Origin: Eustoma russellianum
Taxonomy: Eukaryota; Streptophyta; Magnoliopsida; Gentianales; Gentianaceae
NCBI GenBank assembly: GCA_036186865.1
Contig: AP025062.1
Coordinates: forward strand, 9,650,535-9,714,534
Length of the DNA: 64,000 nt
Direction of reading: 5' to 3'
Shown: positions 22,988 to 31,674 of the stretch, piece by piece
Position numbering within the stretch: the stretch's first letter is position 1
Layout of the letters: every line of letters begins with the position of its first letter
Translations under genes and position numbers: made by a program
Notes under the pieces: model-generated
The model's database searches: none
What the model was told of the DNA's origin: nothing
What the model saw: only the letters and a program-made list of their open reading frames with translations

Positions 22988-24210
22988 TAAGGAAGATTAG
23001 AAACACTTCCCTGGACTGCATGTGAAGCACTGCGTGTGAGTATAGTAGAGGGCGGTAATGATGGAAAATCTTTGCGTGCACGGCGTTTCCTTCGGGGAAC
23101 TACTGGTATAAATTCATTTTCTTCGGATGGCTCCTGAAGGCGTGAAATTAAAATCTCTTCATCCGGAGATGGAGCCATTAATTGTATACGACGAGTGACA
23201 TCTGCTGGGACAACTGTTAAATCCACAGTTGTACCGTCTGTGGGTATCTCCGTGTCCGAAGAATGGCCATAGTCGGATTGCATCTGATTAGCTTGAAGCG
23301 GAAGGTCAGGAGCATCACAGAAAATTTCTGCTGGGGTGTCATCCTCCTGCAGGTCATTGGATGGAGGAGGCACTGGATCCTGCGAAGGTGCTATAAATGA
23401 AGGATCAATTACTTGTGGCTCAGCCGCAGGTTTCTTTTTAATGGGGGTCCAGCGTTTAGCCTTCGAACGAGGTGGAGGCGGTGGAGGTGGTGGTGGAATA
23501 GTCGAGGCAGGGGCGGTGGCACATGCCCCAGGTGCATGTCCCAATCGGCGACATGTAGTGCAAAACATTGGAAGATCCTCATATACTACCTGCTGTAGGA
23601 TATACCTATTCTTTGCCTGCAAATAAATCTTTTGCGGAAGTTCCTGAGAGACATCTACCTCAACACAAATGCGAGCAACAGAAGGTCGTAGTCCTTCAGA
23701 CGTGGCCACATCTAATTTGATGGGCGTACCAATTGGCCGAGCAACCTCAAAAAGTGCCTCCCGACGATGCAAATGAATCGGAAGGCCAGGAAATGCAACC
23801 CATATAGGGACGATTGGAACATCTGCTGTAGGATCAAAATCAACGGTCCATTTGGTAATGCGCATATGGCAACCCGAAATATGCCAAGAACGTCTATAGA
23901 AACACCGGAGATAATCTGCTTCATTGCAAAAATTTAATAGGATATGTGCGTGATCAAGCAGGGTAATTCGCAAATCATAATGAAAACCAATCTTCTCAAA
24001 TACCTCACGAATAACTTTCAATGATGGACGTCCGTACCAAAAAGTACCTACCAAGGCGTATTTGAATGGAGCTGCTAAGGTATCAATCTCAGAATCTGGA
24101 AATGAGACCAGGGGGATGCCTTTATAACGAGAAACTGTCTTCGGAGAAATGTCAATTTGGCATGAGGACTGCGATCCGAAAACTACTGCGGCAAACGATG
24201 GCGCAACCAT
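22987..24210 (-). CDS. LINE-1 ORF1 protein
   Basis: An open frame of 407 residues. N-terminal DUF4283-like domain (ALVGTFWYGRPSLKVIREVFEKIG at about residues 50-75; TKWTVDFDPTADVPIVPIW near 135-155). A CCHC-type zinc knuckle, CTTCRRLGHAPGAC, at about 219-232, then a proline run, an acidic stretch and a basic C-terminus (RRKRRARKD). Such proteins bind LINE RNA to form the retrotransposition particle. The stop TAA is followed at once by TGA. LINE-2 has CAA-TGA at this place, so TAA probably arose by a C-to-T change. Intact as read, but its partner ORF2 is dead. Confidence 0.9.
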   Translation of the reverse strand: MVAPSFAAVVFGSQSSCQIDISPKTVSRYKGIPLVSFPDSEIDTLAAPFKYALVGTFWYGRPSLKVIREVFEKIGFHYDLRITLLDHAHILLNFCNEADYLRCFYRRSWHISGCHMRITKWTVDFDPTADVPIVPIWVAFPGLPIHLHRREALFEVARPIGTPIKLDVATSEGLRPSVARICVEVDVSQELPQKIYLQAKNRYILQQVVYEDLPMFCTTCRRLGHAPGACATAPASTIPPPPPPPPPRSKAKRWTPIKKKPAAEPQVIDPSFIAPSQDPVPPPSNDLQEDDTPAEIFCDAPDLPLQANQMQSDYGHSSDTEIPTDGTTVDLTVVPADVTRRIQLMAPSPDEEILISRLQEPSEENEFIPVVPRRKRRARKDFPSLPPSTILTRSASHAVQGSVSNLP

Positions 24211-24391
24211 GCGATCGTCAACGCGAGAAAGATGAATGCTTTCCAGGTAAAAACAAACGGGAAAACAGATTTTGAGTGAAACGGAATTCAGTTAACAATG
24301 AAAAGTGGAATCTTTCCGGCGGCGGCTCATGCCGCAGATTGCCTGCGATCGCCGTTCATCATCGTCTCCTCATTCGTATATTATAAAATAT

Positions 24392-24417
24392 ATATGTTGA
24401 TATATATATAAGTGTAT

Positions 24418-24451
<34 letters not shown>

Positions 24452-24703
24452 GGATCTACGTATATGTATATGTATATATATTAGTATGTATAGATGTGTA
24501 GATGTATATATATTTATATACGGTTTTTGTATAAAAGTATGTATAGATGTATAAATATATATATATATATATAAAAGTGTATAGATCTATATATATATAT
24601 ATACGGATCTACGTATATGTATATGTATATATATTAGTATGTATAGATGTGTAGATGTATATATATTTATATACGGTTTTTTGTATAAAAGTATGTATAG
24701 ATG

Positions 24704-24770
<67 letters not shown>

Positions 24771-25048
24771 GGTATATATATACACAAATTGGGCAGGTTA
24801 TAAATATGTATATACAATATACATATTACGGCCTTAAGGCCATTTCAAGGTTAAAATATGATTTTATATGTTTCATGTGTATATATGTGTAATATATATT
24901 TTAAAGAGAGAAAATGAATAAGTTTTTAACATTATACAATATATCATAAAATGATTTATATATATATATATATATATACTATGTATATATATATTCGGCC
25001 ATTAGGCCTTAGTGACAAATATAATGATTTCATTATATTTTTACACAA

Positions 25049-25102
<54 letters not shown>

Positions 25103-25117
25103 TTAAGGATATATAGA
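24392..25117. repeat. AT-rich simple and tandem repeats between the two LINEs
   Basis: Long (TA)n tracts and a tandem unit of about 153 bp. The mark CGGATCTACG recurs at 24451 and 24604. A further block at about 24911-25040, with a CGGCC-TTAGGCC motif, is repeated in altered form to the right of LINE-2 at about 31690-31800. This is element G sequence and has no coding content. Confidence 0.8.
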
Positions 25118-25419
25118 TAAAAAAAGATGATGCTCCGGCGATCATGGAGGGATTCGGCGCTCCATCGGCTTTAGGCCGCCGCCGTCGCCGCCGTCTGCTG
25201 CGTTTCTACTCCGACAGCAGCACTCTCATTGCCTAATATCCAGAATAACAGAGTTACAATTTTCGTTTATTACGATAGTCTCAGACGAACGATCAGCGAA
25301 TTCGTTCACTTCGGCGCTGTATTTCTATATTGATTTTAATCATCCGCTGATCAAGCTTCTACATTCCGGTGAAATTTCGCTGATCCCTCAGCGCTCTCTG
25401 ATCGATCTTCACCCTACTC

Positions 25420-26718
25420 ATGACGACTCCACCGTCGTTCGCGGCGGTGGTCTCCGGCAACACCAATTCCACAGGCATCCACATAACACCGAAGACGGTT
25501 TCACGGCACAAAGGCCTCCCTTTGGTCACTTTTCTAGATGAAGAGATTGATGCTCTCGCTGAACCCTACAGGTATTCCTTGGTTGGTACTTTTTGGTATG
25601 GCAGGCCTCCGATAAAAGTTATACGTGAAGTATTTGAAAAAATAGGATTTAATCAGGACTTGCGCATTACTTTGTTGGATAAATCACATATCCTCCTTCA
25701 TTTCCGCAATGAAGCGGACTATTTGCGCTGCTTTTATCGCCGCTCATGGCAGATTTCTGGTTGTCATATGAGAATAACCAAATGGACTGTCGATTTTGAT
25801 CCCAGTGCTGATGTTCCTATTGTTCCAATATGGGTTGCGTTGCCGTGTTTGCCAATCCATCTTCATCATAAAGCGGCGCTATTCGAAGTGGTTAAACCCA
25901 TTGGCACACCATTGAAACTTGATGTCGCTACTATGGGTGGCCTTCGCCCGTCAGTAGCACGCGTTTGTGTCGAGGTTGACGTTTCGCAGGAGTTGCCTCA
26001 GAAAATATATCTTCAAGCGAAAGGTAGAATGATACTACAATCAATAGTCTATGAAGACTTACCTTTGTTTTGCTCCACTTGCCGTCGTCTCGGACATGCA
26101 ACAACTGCATGCCCAACTACTTCTAACCCTCAGGATCCTACACCGGCTCCTCCTCCGCCTCCGCCACCCCCTATGAAGCGACCCCCCCGTCAGAGATGGA
26201 CACCAATCAAGAAGGGTCGATTGGATAATGAGGTGGCTCAGCCGGAGCCTGCTGAGCTGAAGGGTAACCAGGAAGTTGGCAACCCTACGCCGACTCTGCC
26301 AACGGAATTACACTCTGAGAATGAAGTTCCTCATGGTCCTGCTACTTTGCACCGAGTAACAGCTGATTTGCCTGAAGACGACTTTTGCGATGCTGCTGAT
26401 AACCCCCTACCTGCCGACCGTACGCAAGAGGAATTGGGGCACTCTTCGGATACTGACTCCCCATTTGAAGGATCGCTGGAAGATGTCTTGGAAGTTACAG
26501 AGGATATCACTCGCAAAGTGCAATCTCTTCCCACATCTCCTAATGATGACATTCTACTTTCGCGACTTACCACTAATGAATCTGAGAGTGACTTTGTACC
26601 GGTAGTTCCTAGACGTAAAAGGCGCACCCGTAAGGATTTACCACCTCTCCCGCCTTCTACGATCTTAACTCGAAGCGCATCTCACGTGGTTCAGGGAAGT
26701 ACCTCTCTTACTCAATGA
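25420..26718 (+). CDS. LINE-2 ORF1 protein
   Basis: 432 residues. DUF4283-like N-terminal domain (SLVGTFWYGRPPIKVIREVF at about residues 50-70; ITKWTVDFDPSADVPIV near 120-137). A zinc knuckle, CSTCRRLGHATTAC, lies near 222-235, then a run of eight prolines, an acidic region and a basic segment RRKRRTRKD. Expected role: binding the LINE RNA and assisting target-primed reverse transcription in the nucleus. The ATG at 25420 is the first in frame and aligns with the LINE-1 ORF1 start region. The stop TGA (26716-26718) overlaps the ORF2 start as ATGA. Confidence 0.93.
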   Translation: MTTPPSFAAVVSGNTNSTGIHITPKTVSRHKGLPLVTFLDEEIDALAEPYRYSLVGTFWYGRPPIKVIREVFEKIGFNQDLRITLLDKSHILLHFRNEADYLRCFYRRSWQISGCHMRITKWTVDFDPSADVPIVPIWVALPCLPIHLHHKAALFEVVKPIGTPLKLDVATMGGLRPSVARVCVEVDVSQELPQKIYLQAKGRMILQSIVYEDLPLFCSTCRRLGHATTACPTTSNPQDPTPAPPPPPPPPMKRPPRQRWTPIKKGRLDNEVAQPEPAELKGNQEVGNPTPTLPTELHSENEVPHGPATLHRVTADLPEDDFCDAADNPLPADRTQEELGHSSDTDSPFEGSLEDVLEVTEDITRKVQSLPTSPNDDILLSRLTTNESESDFVPVVPRRKRRTRKDLPPLPPSTILTRSASHVVQGSTSLTQ

Positions 26719-29700
26719 ATTTCTTATGTTGGAATATTCGAGGCATGCGTGCCTCATTACCAAGGTTGAAACAGTTAATTACGGAACATCGTTTGCATTT
26801 ACTAGCTTTATTAGAGCCCAAACATGAACCTTCAAGCATTTGTCGTTTTATGTTGCAGCTTGGTTTTACACATTCATATGCATCTATTTCACATCGTATT
26901 TGGTTCTTTTGGCGGGATGCAGAGTTTCAATTACTTAATACTCAGGATCAAGGTCAAGTGGTGCATTTCACTCTTCACTCCGTCTCGTTACAATGGAAAT
27001 TTGTACTTTCGGTGGTTTATGCCAGCACTACTCCAGTACACAGACGGCTACTCTGGCAGGCACTGTGTGCTCTTGATACTTCGAATACTCTTCCTTGGTT
27101 AGTTGGTGGGGATTTTAATACTTTTCGTGCGTTGGAAGATCATCGGGGCCGCTCGGTTCCATCATTATCTGCTCTGCAAGATTTTAATGACTGTATTGAG
27201 TACTGCTCTCTTATGGCTCCGCCTCACCAGGGCTCCAGATTTACTTGGTCAGATGGTAGAGGACTTGGTCGCATTAGTCGCAGATTGGATTGGTTATTTC
27301 TCAATTCCGCTTTTCAAGACAGCTTTCCCATGCTACAGCTGACTCATTTACCGCGGGTTGCCTCGGATCACATGCCTATCTTATTCGTCTGCAGTCGACA
27401 GGAAGGTATCACTCGGCGCACATTCCGATTTTTGGACCCATGGTTGCATCATTCAGAATTCCACAATTATATGAAGCAGGCATGGCATTCTTATCCAACT
27501 ACAGGAGGTATGTATGGTTTTTACACCAAGTTAAGCTCATTCAAAAAAGATATACAACGGTGGAACCAAGACGTTTTTGGCAATATTTTCAATAATCTCA
27601 AACATGCGGAGAATCAGTTGAATCAGGCGGAAGCAGCTTTTGACTCTAGCCCCACAGAGGCACATCGTGCTGACTATCATAAAGCTAAGGCGGAATATCT
27701 TCAAGCATCGGCCTCGGATCTACGATTCTGGAAACAAAAGGCTAGAGTAAAATGGCTTCAAGAGGGTGATGCCAATACCCAGTATTTTCATTCAATAGTC
27801 AAGGGCAAGAGGACACAATTACGCATTCAACAAATACATGATGCTGAAGGCAATTTACTAACAGCACCTTCGGACATCATGGCGGCGGCGGTTTCTTTCT
27901 ATAAAGATTTGTTTGCTCCGGCAGCTACACAAAATCATGAGGCTGTCTTATCATATATTCCTCAGATGGTAACGGAGGAAGATAATATACGGCTCACCAT
28001 GCTCCCGACAGCAGCAGAAATCAAAGAAGCGGTCTGGCATTTAGATCCTCATAGTGCTGCTGGTCCAGATGGATTTCACGGTATGTTTTATCGGTCATGT
28101 TGGTCGGTCATACATGCTGACGTCGAAAAGGCAGTACAAGAGTTCTTCCTTGGTATTCCCCAACCATCGATGATGGCAAGTGCGATTATCACGTTGATCC
28201 CCAAAACCACCTCCCCACAGACTTTCGGTGACTTCAGGCCAATATGTTTGACGAATTTTTTGAGTAAAGTATGTACACGTATTATAGCGACGCGATTGGG
28301 TCAGCTCCTGCCCAAGTTGATATCTCCGGAACAAACAGGATTTCTCCCTGGGCATGATATCTCTACCCAAGTTTTATTGGCTCGAGAAATGGTCCATATG
28401 TTGGATGCTGGCACTTCACACTTATGTCTAAAATTGGATATGATGAAAGCTTTTGATCGTATCAGTTGGGATTATCTGGAGCGAATATTGTTGGGTTTTG
28501 GCTTCTCAGGGTTTTTCACTAGATTGATCCTAAATCATCTCCGCGCTACTACGTTATCTGTCTTGATTAATGGCGCACCCTCCCCATCATTTCGCCCACA
28601 TAGGGGAGTGAAACAAGGAGATCCATTATCTCCTCTGCTTTTTATTCTATCTTCTGAGGGATTCAGTCGAGGCTTATCCTCTCTAGTGGCATCCGGCAAT
28701 ATTCAATCATTTAGCCTTGGTCGGATTCCCTTTGCCATCTCTCATTTGGCATATGCCGACGATCTACTTGTCTTTCTGCGCGGTACAAAACCAAATATTC
28801 AGAGGTTTAAGAGGTTCTTAACGGACTATGAAACAGCTTCGGGACAAAAGGTCAATTTTCATAAGAGTAGTATGATACCATCGTCCCGACTCTCGGAACA
28901 GCGGGTTCGACATTTACAGGGGATCCTTGGGATGAGGCTTTCATCACTCCCTTTCCGATATTTAGGATCTTATCTTCATAAGGGTATTAACCGTTCAAGA
29001 TACTGTGCTACAATATTACAACATTTTGATGATAAATTACAAGGATGGCATTCCAAGTTATTATCTTCTGCAGGCAGATTAGTCCTACTGCGAGCGGTGC
29101 TCTCTGCGCTTCCTCTGCATGTCATGGCCGCAGGGGGGCTCCCAAAATCTGTCATTAAGATGATACACCGGAAAATGGCTACTTTTTATTGGGGCCAGCG
29201 CCGACACTGGGTTTCATGGTCCACTATCACATTACCTACGGAGGAGGGGGGATTAGGGATACGAGATCTTTATTCTTTGCAGCAGGCATATCATTGTAGA
29301 ATATGGTGGTTATATCATAAGCAAGATACGTTATGGAGCCGATATATGCATGCCAAATACGGACGTAGGGGAGACTTTCGGCCACATCTGCCGGATTCTC
29401 CGGTGTGGAAGCTTATATGTCGCATCCATCAGATTTGTGTGAGGCATACTACCGGGTCTAATAATCATCTCACTTGGCAGCCCTCCTCCTCGGGAGAATT
29501 TGAGCTTAAATCGGCTTACAATATCTGTCGATCATCTAAACCCAGATTGCTGTCTACGAAGTTCATTTGGTTTAAACATCACTCACCATCCATCCGTATA
29601 TTCCTCTGGAGATTATTTCATGCGGCTTTACCGTTTGAGGATTACATAGGCTCTTATTTGACTGCACGTCCCACACAGTGCCCATTTTGCAAGCAGCACT

Positions 29701-30581
29701 CTTCCTCAGTAGATCATGTGTTCTTGAAATGTGCGCCAATCCAGTCCATGTGGCTTTTCTATGCATCTGAATTACAGACTATATTTCCAACTACACACAC
29801 TATTCGACAGTATTTATTAGCTTGGTGGTACCGTTCATCCTTTTTGTCATTTGATGGGGTGCTCAAGATAATAGTCCCTGGCATTTTGGTCTACAATATA
29901 TGGCGTCATTATGCAAATATGATATATGGAGATCAATCATCATTTTCTATTGCTGCACTCCGAAATACCGTTCTTTTTGAGCTTCATATGTGGGTTCATT
30001 CAATCCAAGGTACCAAGCTAGCTGCCGGACCCGCTTCGTCGCTATCCTGGCTGTCAATACCTCGTTCTCCGCGTCTACAGGTGGTTAAATGGCTTACTCC
30101 CCCAATAGGTCGCTTTAAACTTAATGTGGATGCCGCGGTTGGCCGCTCCAATGCGGCAGGAGGTCTCATTCTACGCGATTCAGGTGGAGCATGTGTGAGG
30201 GCGATAGCTTTCAGACTCCCATATTGTCCACCTTTGCAGGCTGAAATTCAAACAGCCCTGTTTGGCTTGCTATATTTCCTGCCCTTATACAGGTCCCTGA
30301 TTTTAGAGACTGATTGTGCACAGATGATTCAACGACTACGTAAACAGCAACCTGTGTTTGGAAACTTCCATCTTAAACTATTACAGCAGTTGATCACTCA
30401 TCATCACTTGGAAATTCAGCATGTATTCAGAGAAGCAAATATGCCGGCACATTATTTGGCGCAATATGCAATTCAATCGCCTTGCACTTCAATCTTCACG
30501 CCATCCAGCTTGCCTTCAATGGTCCGTGCTGCAGTTTCTTTGGACCTCACATCAGTTGCTGTGCGTCGACAATCAGCATAA
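26715..30581 (+). CDS. LINE-2 ORF2: endonuclease, reverse transcriptase and RNase H
   Basis: 1288 residues, fully open. APE-type endonuclease at the N-terminus: NIRG (7-10), LEPKH near 35, GGDFNTF near 132, SDHMP near 218. Reverse transcriptase: AAGPDGFHG, DFRPICLTN, KLDMMKAFD, GVKQGDPLSPLLF and the catalytic AYADD near residue 680. A zf-RVT motif, CPFCKQHSSSVDHVF, near 985. C-terminal RVT_3 RNase H: LNVDAAVG, AEIQTA, LETDCAQ, with NMPAHYLA where the fourth catalytic Asp would be. The enzyme nicks target DNA and copies the LINE RNA from the nick. The start is set by overlap with ORF1 and by the LINE-1 counterpart. Confidence 0.95.
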   Translation: MNFLCWNIRGMRASLPRLKQLITEHRLHLLALLEPKHEPSSICRFMLQLGFTHSYASISHRIWFFWRDAEFQLLNTQDQGQVVHFTLHSVSLQWKFVLSVVYASTTPVHRRLLWQALCALDTSNTLPWLVGGDFNTFRALEDHRGRSVPSLSALQDFNDCIEYCSLMAPPHQGSRFTWSDGRGLGRISRRLDWLFLNSAFQDSFPMLQLTHLPRVASDHMPILFVCSRQEGITRRTFRFLDPWLHHSEFHNYMKQAWHSYPTTGGMYGFYTKLSSFKKDIQRWNQDVFGNIFNNLKHAENQLNQAEAAFDSSPTEAHRADYHKAKAEYLQASASDLRFWKQKARVKWLQEGDANTQYFHSIVKGKRTQLRIQQIHDAEGNLLTAPSDIMAAAVSFYKDLFAPAATQNHEAVLSYIPQMVTEEDNIRLTMLPTAAEIKEAVWHLDPHSAAGPDGFHGMFYRSCWSVIHADVEKAVQEFFLGIPQPSMMASAIITLIPKTTSPQTFGDFRPICLTNFLSKVCTRIIATRLGQLLPKLISPEQTGFLPGHDISTQVLLAREMVHMLDAGTSHLCLKLDMMKAFDRISWDYLERILLGFGFSGFFTRLILNHLRATTLSVLINGAPSPSFRPHRGVKQGDPLSPLLFILSSEGFSRGLSSLVASGNIQSFSLGRIPFAISHLAYADDLLVFLRGTKPNIQRFKRFLTDYETASGQKVNFHKSSMIPSSRLSEQRVRHLQGILGMRLSSLPFRYLGSYLHKGINRSRYCATILQHFDDKLQGWHSKLLSSAGRLVLLRAVLSALPLHVMAAGGLPKSVIKMIHRKMATFYWGQRRHWVSWSTITLPTEEGGLGIRDLYSLQQAYHCRIWWLYHKQDTLWSRYMHAKYGRRGDFRPHLPDSPVWKLICRIHQICVRHTTGSNNHLTWQPSSSGEFELKSAYNICRSSKPRLLSTKFIWFKHHSPSIRIFLWRLFHAALPFEDYIGSYLTARPTQCPFCKQHSSSVDHVFLKCAPIQSMWLFYASELQTIFPTTHTIRQYLLAWWYRSSFLSFDGVLKIIVPGILVYNIWRHYANMIYGDQSSFSIAALRNTVLFELHMWVHSIQGTKLAAGPASSLSWLSIPRSPRLQVVKWLTPPIGRFKLNVDAAVGRSNAAGGLILRDSGGACVRAIAFRLPYCPPLQAEIQTALFGLLYFLPLYRSLILETDCAQMIQRLRKQQPVFGNFHLKLLQQLITHHHLEIQHVFREANMPAHYLAQYAIQSPCTSIFTPSSLPSMVRAAVSLDLTSVAVRRQSA

Positions 30582-31612
30582 CGTCTTCCATATGGATTGG
30601 CCTGCACATCTTTTCCCTGTCTGTATTCGATTGAGTACAGACAGGCAGGGTATGTTGATTGTTCTCTTTCATTTATTAATTATTCATACTTGCCATGTTT
30701 ACACACATCTGGTTTTTCCATATACATGGTTTATGCTTGACGCGGAGACTCATTCACTATGCGCTGAAAAGAGCATGTTCATGGACGGTTGTACTGATGG
30801 GCAAAGGGATACTGTTGCTGCCTGCACTTTTCGCAATGCAGGCAGTTGTCTGTTTATTTCCTAGGGCTGCTTTTACTACGACTATGTGATATATACTTTT
30901 ATTTGCCTGCTGCATGCCTGTCTATGTGTTGGGAATCTGGGACACTTGCTGTTGTCGGGAGCTTCTTTCATGCTACACGCTCATCTCACACGCGACACGG
31001 AATGGCCTCCCACGTGGCGCAAAGTCATTGGTGTGAGCTAGCTAAGTATGTCTTCCACAGAGATTGGCGCTTTCTGACATATCCTGCCTGTGTCCCAAGG
31101 GATGCAGGCAGGCTCGGTAAGCTACCTTATCACTCACTCTGCGGTTTATATTTTCTTCATATGACTCATAATTTATTCTTGGTGCATGCTGTTGCATGTC
31201 TCGGATTATATCTGGCGCTGATCACGGATGGGGTGCTCACTGTGGAGATCTCCACACTTTTTGACAAGCACATACCTTGGTTTACCCTGCTAGAACCACT
31301 GGAGATGACGCTTTGGAAGCATTGTTTCGCTAATTTACGACATCTACACCAACTGGCCGAATACCAACAGCTGGACAAATATTTACATTATATACATTTC
31401 AATGATGGTCGTATAAATATGTACGCTTTTTCCTTCGCTAGGGTTTTATCCACAAGGGTGGTTTTTCCTAGCAAGGTTTTAATGCGGCATATCGTATACG
31501 ACTGGAGATATGTCCTCATTAGTTCGTTATTTCATTTGTTCACATACTCTGAACTCTTGTAATATGGTTTTCCTCCGCCATAAGTGAGGGTTCTTTATTT
31601 AATAAAATAAAT
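30582..31612 (+). other. LINE-2 3' UTR with hairpin modules
   Basis: Three perfect hairpins. CCTGTCTGTA (30616-30625) pairs with TACAGACAGG (30636-30645), 10-base loop. CTGCCTGCA (30818-30826) pairs with TGCAGGCAG (30837-30845), 10-base loop. CCTGCCTG (31083-31090) pairs with CAGGCAGG (31105-31112). The first and third follow TCTTCCA...GATTGGC boxes at 30585 and 31051 and precede GGTAT or GGTAA. Open frames here are not credible genes. Confidence 0.75.
31432..31476 (+). ncRNA. LINE-2 3'-terminal hairpin
   Basis: CCTT (31432-31435) and GCTAGG (31437-31442) pair with CCTAGC (31467-31472) and AAGG (31473-31476), with a bulged C at 31436. The inner stem is CCAC (31450-31453) with GTGG (31458-31461). 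Relative to LINE-1 and LINE-3, two stem positions changed on both sides and kept pairing. Confidence 0.72.
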
Positions 31613-31621
31613 GTTTATATA

Positions 31622-31674
<53 letters not shown>

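Larger units (their letters stand above)
18331..24375 (-). mobile_element. LINE-1: full-length L1-type LINE with broken ORF2
   Basis: It is flanked by an identical 16-bp duplication, GTATATTATAAAATAT, at 18315-18330 and 24376-24391. The poly-A tail (plus-strand T run) is at 18331. From 24375 downward: GC-rich 5' UTR, ORF1 (24210-22987), ORF2 remnant (22987-19126) and a 3' UTR of about 0.8 kb. It is related to LINE-2 throughout and points away from it head-to-head. ORF2 is cut into at least five frames, so it cannot move by itself. Confidence 0.93.
25118..31612 (+). mobile_element. LINE-2: full-length L1-type LINE with both ORFs open
   Basis: GC-rich 5' UTR (about 25118-25419, with repeated GCCGCC), ORF1 (25420-26718), ORF2 (26715-30581) and a 3' UTR of about 1 kb ending in an AATAAAATAAATG-like tail. 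The exact ends and TSD cannot be fixed because both sides are (TA)n. Open ORFs with intact endonuclease and RT motifs suggest a young and possibly active copy, unlike LINE-1 and LINE-3. Confidence 0.9.

Noticed and set aside
24587..24892. Tyr/Ile-rich frames in the AT-rich spacer
   Set aside because: Translation of (TA)n and (TATG)n repeats.
30421..31562. Plus-strand frames of 147 and 238 codons after LINE-2 ORF2
   Set aside because: They overlap the RNase H end or the hairpin-rich 3' UTR and are not conserved in LINE-1.
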